Assembly: GCA_900553415.1 (NCBI GenBank)
Contig: USDH01000049.1
Span: 1 to 8,631 of the forward strand
Source of the DNA: an uncultured Collinsella sp.
GTDB taxonomy: Bacteria > Actinomycetota > Coriobacteriia > Coriobacteriales > Coriobacteriaceae
DNA length: 8,631 nt
Direction: 5' to 3'
Shown here: positions 1-5,331 of the stretch, piece after piece
How positions within the stretch are numbered: position 1 is the stretch's first letter
How the letters are laid out: each line of letters begins with the position of its first letter
Translations under genes and position numbers: made by a program
The notes under the pieces: model-generated
Told to the model about the DNA's origin: nothing
The model's database searches: none
The model's input: the letters and a program-made list of their open reading frames with translations, nothing else

Positions 1-147
1 GGCAATTACAACGGCCACATCGACTTTCATCTATCCGATGGCATGGTCGATGTGGTCGTTCTCTATCTGCCGCATAAGACTAATCCGGTGATCCGGCTGG
101 TGAGAATGGGCTCGCATGAGGAGTTGTTTCAGGGCCCGCAGGGCTGA
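1..147 (+). CDS. YafQ/RelE-superfamily type II toxin, C-terminal fragment (5' end outside window)
   Basis: The first 48 codons read in frame to a TGA stop. The fragment carries the C-terminal signature of YafQ-type mRNA interferases: an N-Y-N-G-H segment, a strand with hydrophobic V-V-V-L-Y, then R-L-V-R-M-G-S-H-E-E-L-F. In YafQ toxins the histidine of this last motif (G-T/S-H-x-x-L-F) is a catalytic residue for ribosome-dependent mRNA cleavage; here it is residue 39 of the fragment. These toxins are about 90 residues long, so roughly half is missing to the left of the window. An antitoxin gene (RelB/DinJ type) would be expected just upstream, also outside the window. The tail after the motif (Q-G-P-Q-G) is short and ordinary. 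The family assignment is fairly secure from the motif; the exact subfamily is not. Confidence 0.75.
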   Translation, partial: GNYNGHIDFHLSDGMVDVVVLYLPHKTNPVIRLVRMGSHEELFQGPQG

Positions 148-182
148 TTGCTCGCTTATGTTTCGCGGGGAAATAGGGATTG

Positions 183-213
183 ATTCGCGGCCGATTGGCT
201 AAAACAGCCCCTC
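183..213 (+). repeat. Degenerate 31-bp direct repeat, copy 1
   Basis: This block begins with ATTCGCGGCC and continues to CTAAAAC and CCCCT. It matches 665-695 at 24 of 31 positions without gaps. The two copies are 482 bases apart and lie on either side of the inverted-repeat element at 351-568. Their function is unknown; they may be the borders of a larger composite repeat. Confidence 0.5.
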
Positions 214-310
214 CTGGTTCGGCGACAGTGGAGTGCGGCTCCGTGAGTGGTGTTTGGCTGGTGCCAAAATATGTGGCAGCTGTTATTGAGTGGGTTTTAG
301 CGGCTGCGGG

Positions 311-350
311 GCGGGCTGGAGATTCCGGGAGCTGCCCTCGAATAGCCCGC
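311..350. repeat. 7-bp inverted repeat next to the 25-bp inverted-repeat element
   Basis: GCGGGCT at 311-317 is exactly complementary to AGCCCGC at 344-350, with 26 bases between. It ends one base before the larger inverted-repeat element starts at 351. The long loop and lack of a T run argue against a terminator. It may simply reflect the local G/C composition. Confidence 0.35.
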
Positions 351-568
351 TGGGCAAAAAATGGCAAATATGAGTACTGTTGTTTTGGCGGTTTCATATC
401 ATCTGTAAAGTATTTAAGACCAATCGAGTGATATTTGATACAACCAACCCCCTAACCATGGCGATTCGGGACTTTACGGCGCTCAAAATCGGCGGAAAAA
501 AGCAAATTCAGCCAGATTTCGCTGCTACTAAATTTGTAGCAGTACTCATATTTGCCATTTTTTGACCA
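351..568. repeat. 218-bp element with perfect 25-bp terminal inverted repeats (MITE-like or structured RNA)
   Basis: Bases 355-379 and 540-564 are perfect reverse complements over 25 bp. Four of the next five outward positions (351-354 with 565-568 and the adjoining base) are nearly matched too. The 160-base interior encodes no transposase. It contains a second complementary pair (GTAAAGT 405-411 with ACTTTAC 471-477) and a hairpin with 7-bp stem (522-528/536-542) whose 3' arm overlaps the first bases of the right terminal repeat, so the two folds compete. A 10-bp pair, 444-453 with 581-590, crosses the main stem. No target-site duplication is visible. From memory, similar sequences recur between Collinsella genes; I could not check this. 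It could be a miniature element, a repeat family, or a transcribed structured RNA. Confidence 0.6.
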
Positions 569-664
569 AGGGGTATCGCAAGGGGGTTGGATAAAGCATC
601 GATCGCCTGCAATGGCTCAATTGGGCAGTTGGGCGGCAATTGGGTTGCGGCGTAATGGGAAGCT

Positions 665-695
665 ATTCGCGGCCTTTCGACTAAAACGACCCCTT
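665..695 (+). repeat. Degenerate 31-bp direct repeat, copy 2
   Basis: Second copy of the block at 183-213, sharing ATTCGCGGCC exactly, then CTAAAAC and CCCCT, with seven mismatches. It is in the same orientation as copy 1. Confidence 0.5.
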
Positions 696-719
696 TACCG
701 CCGCCATTCCTAAAGAGAT

Positions 720-750
720 GCCGGCGCGCCTTGAGTTGGGGCGCGCCGGC
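720..750 (-). terminator. Strong GC hairpin, candidate terminator of the degV-like gene
   Basis: GCCGGCGCGCC (720-730) pairs perfectly over 11 bp with 740-750 around a 9-base loop. Read on the minus strand, the stem is followed by ATCTCTTTA, a modest pyrimidine tract; on the plus strand no T run follows. It lies about 130 bases downstream of the minus-strand degV-like stop. The poor U tract leaves terminator function uncertain, although the stem itself is very stable. Confidence 0.45.
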
Positions 751-850
751 GCGATGGCTTTACTGTGACTGGGTGCACCTCGGTTGTTCGACTGTCCCAG
801 CATGTCCTACCTAGCCAGGCAGACCTTTCTTAGCGTTTAACGTTTGCCCA

Positions 851-880
851 GATAAAACCTGCCAAAATAAACCTGTCCCT
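851..880 (-). repeat. CAGGTTT tandem motif directly after the degV-like stop
   Basis: On the minus strand, right at the stop codon, the sequence has two near-copies of a 14-base unit: CAGGTTTATTTTGG (875-862) then CAGGTTTTATC (861-851). I remember similar GGGACAGGTTTATTTTGG strings as recurrent in Coriobacteriia intergenic DNA, but this is unverified. It has no stem, so it is not a terminator by itself. Confidence 0.35.
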
Positions 881-1739
881 AATTCGCAGGTTGGTAGCGG
901 GGGCAGTAGCTGATGGCGATGGCGTCGACGCCTACGTGGGTGGCGATGGTGCAGCCGATGGGGCCGGTGCCGGCGTCTACGTAGTCCTGGCCCGCGAGCG
1001 CCTCGTTGACAAGTTCCTGCTCCTCGGCGGCGCCGGTCGTGAGCACGCGCACGCTTGAGCCCGGGTGCTCGTCCAAAAACGCGAGGCAATCTGCCATGGT
1101 GTTGGCGACGATGCGCTTGGCGCCGCGGCCCTTTTTGATGGCCTTGATCTCGCCCGATTTCCACTCCGGCGAAACGGCCAGGCGAATGTTGAGCATCTGC
1201 GTGAGCTGGCCGGCAAGCTTGGGCGCGCGGCCGTTCTTAACGAGGTTCTCGAGCGTGCGGGGAATCAGCAGCAGGTGGGCGTCGGGCAGGGCCGCGCGGA
1301 TCTGCGCCTCGGTCTCGTCCAGGCTGCGGCCATCTTCGCGCATGGCCCGCGCGTACTCCACCAGCAGGCCCTCGGCGCCCGAGCCAGTGCGCGAATCGAT
1401 GCAGCGCACGTCGAGCTCGTGGGTCTCGGCGACCAGGCATGCGTTGGAATAGCAGGCGGACCACTCGCTGCACAGCGAGATAAAGATCGCGCTGTCGTGG
1501 CCGTCAGCACGCACGCGGTCAAAGAGTGCCTTGAACTCGCCGGCACTCGGCTGCGAGGTGTGCGGCAGCTGCTCGGAGCCGGCCATGCGGGCGACGTACT
1601 CCTCGGCGGTGATCTGTACCTGGTCGAGCAGGTCCTCGCCTTCGATAATCACATGCAGCGGAATGACGTAAATGCCGAGCTCTTGAGCACGGGCGGGGGA
1701 GATGTCCGACGTGGAGTCGGTTATGATGGCAAAAGACAT
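879..1739 (-). CDS. DegV/FakB-family fatty-acid-binding protein
   Basis: The 286-residue product matches DegV proteins in length and motif order. These cytosolic proteins bind a fatty acid and, as FakB, present it to the FakA kinase for phosphorylation and entry into phospholipid synthesis. Visible signatures are the N-terminal strand F-A-I-I-T-D-S-T-S-D (3-12), T-S-Q-P-S near 61-65, the lipid-contact stretch S-L-C-S-E-W-S-A-C-Y (88-97), I-D-S (114-116), L-E-N-L-V-K-N-G-R (163-171), and the C-terminal A-T-H-V-G containing His268. I chose the ATG at 1739 because AAAGGTG lies five bases upstream and the typical N-terminus follows directly; an earlier in-frame ATG would add 19 Arg-rich residues with no family counterpart. 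No fakA homologue is nearby, so the bound lipid and partner are unproven. It is transcribed divergently from the HAD gene. Confidence 0.88.
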   Translation of the reverse strand: MSFAIITDSTSDISPARAQELGIYVIPLHVIIEGEDLLDQVQITAEEYVARMAGSEQLPHTSQPSAGEFKALFDRVRADGHDSAIFISLCSEWSACYSNACLVAETHELDVRCIDSRTGSGAEGLLVEYARAMREDGRSLDETEAQIRAALPDAHLLLIPRTLENLVKNGRAPKLAGQLTQMLNIRLAVSPEWKSGEIKAIKKGRGAKRIVANTMADCLAFLDEHPGSSVRVLTTGAAEEQELVNEALAGQDYVDAGTGPIGCTIATHVGVDAIAISYCPRYQPAN

Positions 1740-1795
1740 AATTGCACCTTTCGTTGGGGCGCTTGCGCGCCGCCTTCTGAGAGCAAAGTGCGACA

Positions 1796-1801
1796 AGTAT
1801 A
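1796..1801 (-). promoter_or_regulatory. Possible -10 element for the degV-like gene
   Basis: The minus strand reads TATACT here, 57 bases upstream of the chosen ATG. No good -35 hexamer sits at 16-18 bases; the nearest, TTGAAC (1830-1825), is 23 bases away. A 5-bp hairpin (1758-1762/1767-1771) follows in the leader next to the ribosome binding site. This is a weak prediction. Confidence 0.3.
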
Positions 1802-1825
1802 GTGGAGTTGCTCTACATTGCTAGG

Positions 1826-1847
1826 TTCAATTGTTGAATAGTCAACA
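1826..1847. promoter_or_regulatory. Overlapping palindromes in the divergent promoter region, candidate operator
   Basis: Two perfect inverted repeats overlap: TTCAA-TTG-TTGAA (1826-1838) and TGTTGA-ATAG-TCAACA (1832-1847). They sit between the start codons of the divergent DegV-like and HAD genes, upstream of the candidate degV -10. Dyads of this size and position are typical of repressor sites. No regulator gene is nearby to assign to it. Confidence 0.4.
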
Positions 1848-1895
1848 GTTTGAAGTGTCGGTGTGGAAATCGTCAACTGGGGAAGAGGGATGCCG

Positions 1896-2558
1896 ATGGA
1901 GGCGCTGGAGATATGCAAGCGGCCGGTCGTGCTGTTTGATTTCGATGGCACGGTGGCAGATACGGGTCGGGCGGTGATGACCTCGACGCGCAAGACGTTG
2001 GCTGCGCGCGGGTTTTCGGAGGCGCAGATGGGCGACCTGCGTCGCATGATCGGGCCGCCCCTGTGGAAGAGCTTTCACGACTTTTATGGCTTCTCCCGCG
2101 AGGAGTCGCTTGTGGTGGCCGACGAGTACCGTGCCTTTTTTGATGAGTTGGGACCGGAAGAGTATCCCGTGTTCGATGGGATCCCCGCGCTGCTGGATGG
2201 CCTTGTCGCACAGGGGCATCGCTTGGCCGTGGCGACGTCACGCATGGAGGCAAAGTGCATTGACATGGTGGGCGAGCTGGGGCTTTCGCAGTTTGAGGCG
2301 GTTGTCGGCATGAACCCTCCGCAGGGGCGCGAGACCAAGGCCGATTCGGTTCGCGACGCGTTGGCGGCCTTGGGTGCGGTCGCGGGCGATGCCGTGATGA
2401 TCGGCGATCGCTTTAACGACGTCGAGGGCGCGCACGCGATGAGCGTGCCGTGCATTGGTATCTATTCGGGCGCGGCGGCGCCGGGCGAGCACGAGGCGGC
2501 GGGTGCCGATGCAGTGGTGCACTCGGTGGCCGAGCTTGCTAAACTTTTCGCTATATAA
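1896..2558 (+). CDS. HAD-superfamily phosphatase, phosphoglycolate phosphatase/5'-nucleotidase-like
   Basis: The 220-residue protein has all four motifs of class IA haloacid-dehalogenase phosphatases. The nucleophile motif is D-F-D-G-T (Asp15, Asp17), motif II is V-A-T-S-R (Thr114), motif III is E-T-K with Lys148, and motif IV is G-D-R-F-N-D (Asp171, Asp175) for magnesium. Residues about 20-95 form the alpha-helical C1 cap that sets substrate choice. Family members remove phosphate from small metabolites (phosphoglycolate, nucleotides, sugar phosphates); the substrate cannot be told here. ATG 1896 has AGAGGG six bases upstream. ATG 1890, or a GTG at 1863, would add 2 or 11 residues before the conserved core. 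The pepV-like gene follows after 54 bases on the same strand, so they may be cotranscribed. Confidence 0.85.
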   Translation: MEALEICKRPVVLFDFDGTVADTGRAVMTSTRKTLAARGFSEAQMGDLRRMIGPPLWKSFHDFYGFSREESLVVADEYRAFFDELGPEEYPVFDGIPALLDGLVAQGHRLAVATSRMEAKCIDMVGELGLSQFEAVVGMNPPQGRETKADSVRDALAALGAVAGDAVMIGDRFNDVEGAHAMSVPCIGIYSGAAAPGEHEAAGADAVVHSVAELAKLFAI

Positions 2559-2567
2559 GTATGTGAT

Positions 2568-2595
2568 GTGAGGGACGGGCGTACCCGTCGCTCAT
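2568..2595 (+). other. Hairpin between the HAD and dipeptidase genes
   Basis: GACGGG (2574-2579) pairs with CCCGTC (2584-2589) around a 4-base loop. After one G/G mismatch the stem extends five more pairs out to 2568 and 2595. It ends four bases before the AAGGAGG ribosome binding site (2600-2606) of the dipeptidase gene and has no T run. It is more likely an mRNA stability or translation element than a terminator. Function is inferred only. Confidence 0.4.
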
Positions 2596-2612
2596 TGGTA
2601 AGGAGGTCGTCC

Positions 2613-4049
2613 ATGAATCAGGTGGAGCAGAGCGTTACCGAGTATGTCGACGAGGTCTGGGAGGATGTCGTCGCCGATATCGAGCAGCTGGTGAGCTATC
2701 CGTCCGTGGCCGTTGCTGCCAATGCAGAGCCCGGTTCGCCGTTTGGCCGCCCGGTTCGTGATGCGCTCGATTGTGCGCTCGGCATTGCGCAAAAGCTCGG
2801 CTACCAGACGAGCGACGACGAGGGCTATGTGGGCATTGCCGATATCCCGGGTCGCGGCGACAAGCAGCTTGCGACCATCTGCCACGTGGACGTGGTGCCC
2901 GCCGGTCCCGGCTGGAACACCGATCCGTTTGCGATGGAGCGTCGCGAGGGCTGGCTGCTCGGCCGTGGCGTGATTGATGACAAGGGTCCGGCGGTGCTGT
3001 CGCTCTACGCCGGTGCCTACCTGCTCAAGCACGGCATTGTGCCGCGCTATACCTTCCGCGCGCTGCTGGGCTGCGATGAGGAAGTGGGCATGTCCGACGT
3101 TCACCATTATCTGGAGAACCACGCAGACCCCGACTTTTTGTTTACGCCCGATGCCGAGTTCCCGGTCTGCAATGCTGAGAAGGGCCAGTTTGGGGCGACG
3201 TTTGTGAGCCCCAAGATCGATGGAGGGCGCATCGTATCGTGGAGCGGTGCCGAGGCGAGCAACGCCATTCCGTCGCAGTCTATCTGCGAGCTCGCGATTG
3301 CCGCCGATGAGCTGCCGGCGCCGGTCGAGAACGCCGACCGCCTTGAGATTACGACACTCGATAACGGGCATGCGCAGATTTTTGCCCACGGCATTGGCGG
3401 TCATGCCTCGATGCCCGAGGGAACGATCAATGCCGTCGGCCTGATCGTGTCGTATCTGCGCGAGGCCGAGGACGCGTTTGGTGCACGCGACGAGCGCCTG
3501 CTGACGCCTGCCGAGCACGAGTTCGTCAAGTTCCTGGCCTTTGTGCACGCGGATGCCTATGGCCGCGGCCTAGGTATCGATGCGACGAGTCCGGCGTTTG
3601 GCCCGCTTACCTGCAACGCTGGCGTCATCCGCGTGGCGGATGGCCATATTGAGCAGGTCATCGACGTGCGCTTCCCTGACAGCACGAGTGCCGATACCAT
3701 CCGCGAGCAGCTCGAGCCGCTCGTGGGCCGTTTTGGCGTGACGTGCCAGCTGGGTCGCGCGAAGGTGCCGTTCTCGGTGTCTGCCGACGATCCGGCCGTG
3801 AAGGCGCTTATCGATACCTATAACGAGTTCACCGGCAAGCATGCCGAACCCTTTGCCATGGGCGGCGGCACGTACGCGCGCAACTTTGCCCGCGCCGTGT
3901 CGTTTGGTCCCGAGGAGACCGGTCTGGAGCTGCCCGCGTGGGGCGGCCAGATGCACGGTCCCAACGAGTGCGCCAACGAGGAACAGCTCAAGCAGGCGCT
4001 CAAGATTTATATCGTGGCGATCTTACGTTTGAACGAGCTTGAGCTTTAA
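2613..4049 (+). CDS. pepV: M20-family metallopeptidase, PepV/Sapep-like dipeptidase
   Basis: The 478-residue protein fits the PepV group of M20 peptidases (about 470 residues), cytosolic two-zinc enzymes that release N-terminal residues from dipeptides. Metal and catalytic positions are visible in order: H-V-D (His91, Asp93), G-R-G-V-I-D-D-K-G-P with Asp122 as bridging ligand, the catalytic Glu pair in C-D-E-E-V-G (156-157), T-P-D-A-E-F with Asp180, and the late M-H-G-P-N-E with His448. A-M-G-G-G-T-Y-A-R precedes the last motif, as in the family. The inserted middle part (about 190-390) is the lid/dimerisation domain and includes G-I-G-G-H-A-S. The ATG at 2613 has a perfect AAGGAGG six bases upstream. 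Nothing is truncated. Beta-alanyl or D-amino-acid preference, seen in some relatives, cannot be read from sequence. Confidence 0.9.
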   Translation: MNQVEQSVTEYVDEVWEDVVADIEQLVSYPSVAVAANAEPGSPFGRPVRDALDCALGIAQKLGYQTSDDEGYVGIADIPGRGDKQLATICHVDVVPAGPGWNTDPFAMERREGWLLGRGVIDDKGPAVLSLYAGAYLLKHGIVPRYTFRALLGCDEEVGMSDVHHYLENHADPDFLFTPDAEFPVCNAEKGQFGATFVSPKIDGGRIVSWSGAEASNAIPSQSICELAIAADELPAPVENADRLEITTLDNGHAQIFAHGIGGHASMPEGTINAVGLIVSYLREAEDAFGARDERLLTPAEHEFVKFLAFVHADAYGRGLGIDATSPAFGPLTCNAGVIRVADGHIEQVIDVRFPDSTSADTIREQLEPLVGRFGVTCQLGRAKVPFSVSADDPAVKALIDTYNEFTGKHAEPFAMGGGTYARNFARAVSFGPEETGLELPAWGGQMHGPNECANEEQLKQALKIYIVAILRLNELEL

Positions 4050-4096
4050 GGCTGCGGCGTTTTAACAACTTAGCACCCCTTTCGTCCGGGCTTTTT

Positions 4097-4178
4097 AAGT
4101 TGCGGTGGAATAGTTCCTAGAATGGGCCATTTGATGGCCAAGCAGGAACTATTTCACCGCAACTTTGTTTTTATTGGT
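4097..4178 (+). terminator. 22-bp nested hairpin with T-rich tail, likely terminator of the HAD-dipeptidase unit
   Basis: Bases 4097-4118 and 4144-4165 are complementary over 22 positions with one G-U pair. The 25-base loop holds a second hairpin, GGCCAT-TTG-ATGGCC (4125-4139). On the plus strand TTTGTTTTTATT follows, so transcription leaving the dipeptidase gene should stop here. The stem is much longer than a usual intrinsic terminator and, like the 351-568 element, resembles a dispersed inverted-repeat family. The long stem makes a repeat-derived terminator plausible. Confidence 0.65.
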
Positions 4179-4206
4179 GTAAAAGGCGGGTCATGCTTGG
4201 TGGCGG

Positions 4207-4224
4207 GTTTGTTATTCGTTTGTA
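4207..4224 (+). promoter_or_regulatory. PHO-box-like direct repeat upstream of pstS
   Basis: GTTTGTT (4207-4213) and GTTTGTA (4218-4224) are separated by four bases, giving the 7+4 base, 11-base-period layout of PhoB/PhoP boxes. A weaker third half-site may start at 4196. The position, about 145 bases before pstS and after the upstream terminator, suits phosphate-starvation control of pst. The half-sites differ from the Escherichia coli consensus, and no clear -10 stands at ideal distance (TAAGGG 4245-4250 or TATCAG 4253-4258). This is an inference from layout. Confidence 0.35.
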
Positions 4225-4284
4225 AAGCCGAGCCGCGCTTGCGGTAAGGGTCTATCAGATGCCCGTAATAAAGCGCAGCTGACG

Positions 4285-4343
4285 CGGGCGCTGCCCGATC
4301 GAGACCGTATCTTTCCAAACAGCAAAGCGGGCAGGGTGCCCGC
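4285..4343 (+). other. Two G/C hairpins in the pstS leader
   Basis: CGGGC-GCT-GCCCG (4285-4297) and the stronger GCGGGCA-GGG-TGCCCGC (4327-4343, seven perfect pairs) lie in the presumed pstS leader. The second ends about 15 bases before the AAAGGAAG ribosome binding site (4358-4365). Neither has a T run. They could stabilise the mRNA or affect translation; no known riboswitch is recognisable. Confidence 0.35.
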
Positions 4344-4368
4344 GAGTCGCTTGTATGAAAGGAAGATC

Positions 4369-5307
4369 ATGCTCGATCAGGCTTATTCTCGTCGTCAGTT
4401 CCTCGGCCTCGCTGGTGGTCTCGCCAGCATCGTGGGCCTCGGCCTCGTTGGTTGCGGCGGCGCAGGCGCTTCCGACGCCGCCGACAAGGGTAGCGCCGCT
4501 GCCGCCGAGTCCGTCTCCGGTGAGGTGACCTACGACGGTGCCTCCTCGTTCCAGGCTCTCGTCGAGGCCGCTGCCGAGAAGTTCATGGATGCCAATCCGG
4601 ACGTCTCCGTCTCCGGTTCGGGTAACGGTTCGGGTAAGGGCCTGACCGCTGTCGCCGCCGGCACCGTCACCATCGGTAACTCTGACGTCTTCGCCGAGAC
4701 CAAGCTCGAGGCCGATCAGGTCAAGAACCTCGTCGACCACGAGGTCGCCGTCGTGGGCATGGGCCCCGTCGTCTCCAAGAACGTGACAGTCGACGACCTG
4801 ACCCTCGAGCAGCTCAAGGGCATCTTCTCCGGCCAGATCACCAACTGGAAGGAGGTCGGTGGCGACGACGCCACCATCGTCGTCCTCAACCGCAAGGCCG
4901 GCTCCGGTACCCGCGCCACCTTTGAGGCTGCCGTCTTTGGCGACGAGGCCAACGACTTTAAGGGCGACGCCGAGCTCGACAAGTCCGGCGACGTCCAGAC
5001 CCAGATGGCCAGCACCGACAACGCCATCTCCTACCTCGACTTCTCGCACTTCGACGACTCCAAGTTCAACGCCATCAAGGTCGAGGGCGTCGAGCCCAAG
5101 AGCGCAAACGTTACCGACGACTCCTTTAAGATCTGGGCGACCGAGCACATGTACTGCTCCAAGGACGCCGACGAGGCCACCACGGCCTTCCTGGAGTTCA
5201 TGCTTTCCGACGACGTCCAGGGCAAGCTCGTCGAGGAGCAGGGCTTTATCCCAGTCTCTGCCATGAAGGTCGTCAAGGACGCCAGCGGCAAGGTATCCGC
5301 TAAATAA
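4369..5307 (+). CDS. pstS: Phosphate-binding lipoprotein PstS
   Basis: The 312-residue protein is the extracellular substrate-binding part of the high-affinity phosphate importer. The N-terminus has a twin-arginine pattern S-R-R-Q-F-L-G (7-13), a hydrophobic run, and a lipobox L-V-G-C with Cys29, so it is probably a Tat-exported lipoprotein anchored to the membrane. Phosphate-contact segments of PstS are present: G-A-S-S-F (57-61), G-S-G-N-G-S-G (83-89), S-D (105-106) and R-K-A-G-S-G-T-R (175-182). A Ser/Ala/Gly/Asp-rich linker covers about 30-50. ATG 4369 follows AAAGGAAG (4358-4365); a GTG 33 bases earlier lacks a better site. Codons end in C very consistently (GTC, CTC, GAC, AAC), suggesting high expression. 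It is the first gene of the pst operon, 24 bases before pstC. Confidence 0.95.
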   Translation: MLDQAYSRRQFLGLAGGLASIVGLGLVGCGGAGASDAADKGSAAAAESVSGEVTYDGASSFQALVEAAAEKFMDANPDVSVSGSGNGSGKGLTAVAAGTVTIGNSDVFAETKLEADQVKNLVDHEVAVVGMGPVVSKNVTVDDLTLEQLKGIFSGQITNWKEVGGDDATIVVLNRKAGSGTRATFEAAVFGDEANDFKGDAELDKSGDVQTQMASTDNAISYLDFSHFDDSKFNAIKVEGVEPKSANVTDDSFKIWATEHMYCSKDADEATTAFLEFMLSDDVQGKLVEEQGFIPVSAMKVVKDASGKVSAK

Positions 5308-5331
5308 GTAATCGCCCCGGAAAGGTTTGCA

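Larger units (their letters stand above)
148..878. other. Gene-free repeat-rich intergenic region
   Basis: About 730 bases with no convincing gene. Open frames here are short, lack ribosome binding sites and give low-complexity or Trp/Arg-rich products. The stretch holds a 7-bp inverted repeat (311-317/344-350), a 25-bp perfect inverted-repeat element (351-568), a degenerate 31-bp direct repeat (183-213 and 665-695), an 8-bp direct repeat CAATTGGG (618-625, 637-644), a strong GC hairpin (720-750) and a T-rich motif next to the end of the degV-like gene (851-880). The middle part, about 355-600, is clearly AT-richer than the genes. It may be an accumulation of mobile or repeated non-coding elements between a toxin-antitoxin locus and a core gene. 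Confidence 0.7.

Noticed and set aside
80..431. Small open frames on both strands (80-397 minus, 180-431 plus)
   Set aside because: No ribosome binding site, unusual composition and overlap with repeat arms; treated as non-coding.
351..568. Insertion sequence with transposase, integron attC site or CRISPR array
   Set aside because: No transposase frame, no target duplication, no integrase-type core sites, and no regularly spaced direct repeats.
618..658. Four GGG tracts that might form a G-quadruplex, with CAATTGGG repeated
   Set aside because: Loops of 5, 8 and 11 bases make a stable quadruplex doubtful and G tracts are common at this GC content.
1065..1802. 245-codon plus-strand frame opposite the DegV-like gene
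   Set aside because: The DegV motifs on the minus strand are clear; this frame has no family features.
2592..3548. 318-codon minus-strand frame opposite the dipeptidase gene
   Set aside because: Arg/His/Gly-rich shadow frame; the plus strand carries all M20 metal ligands.
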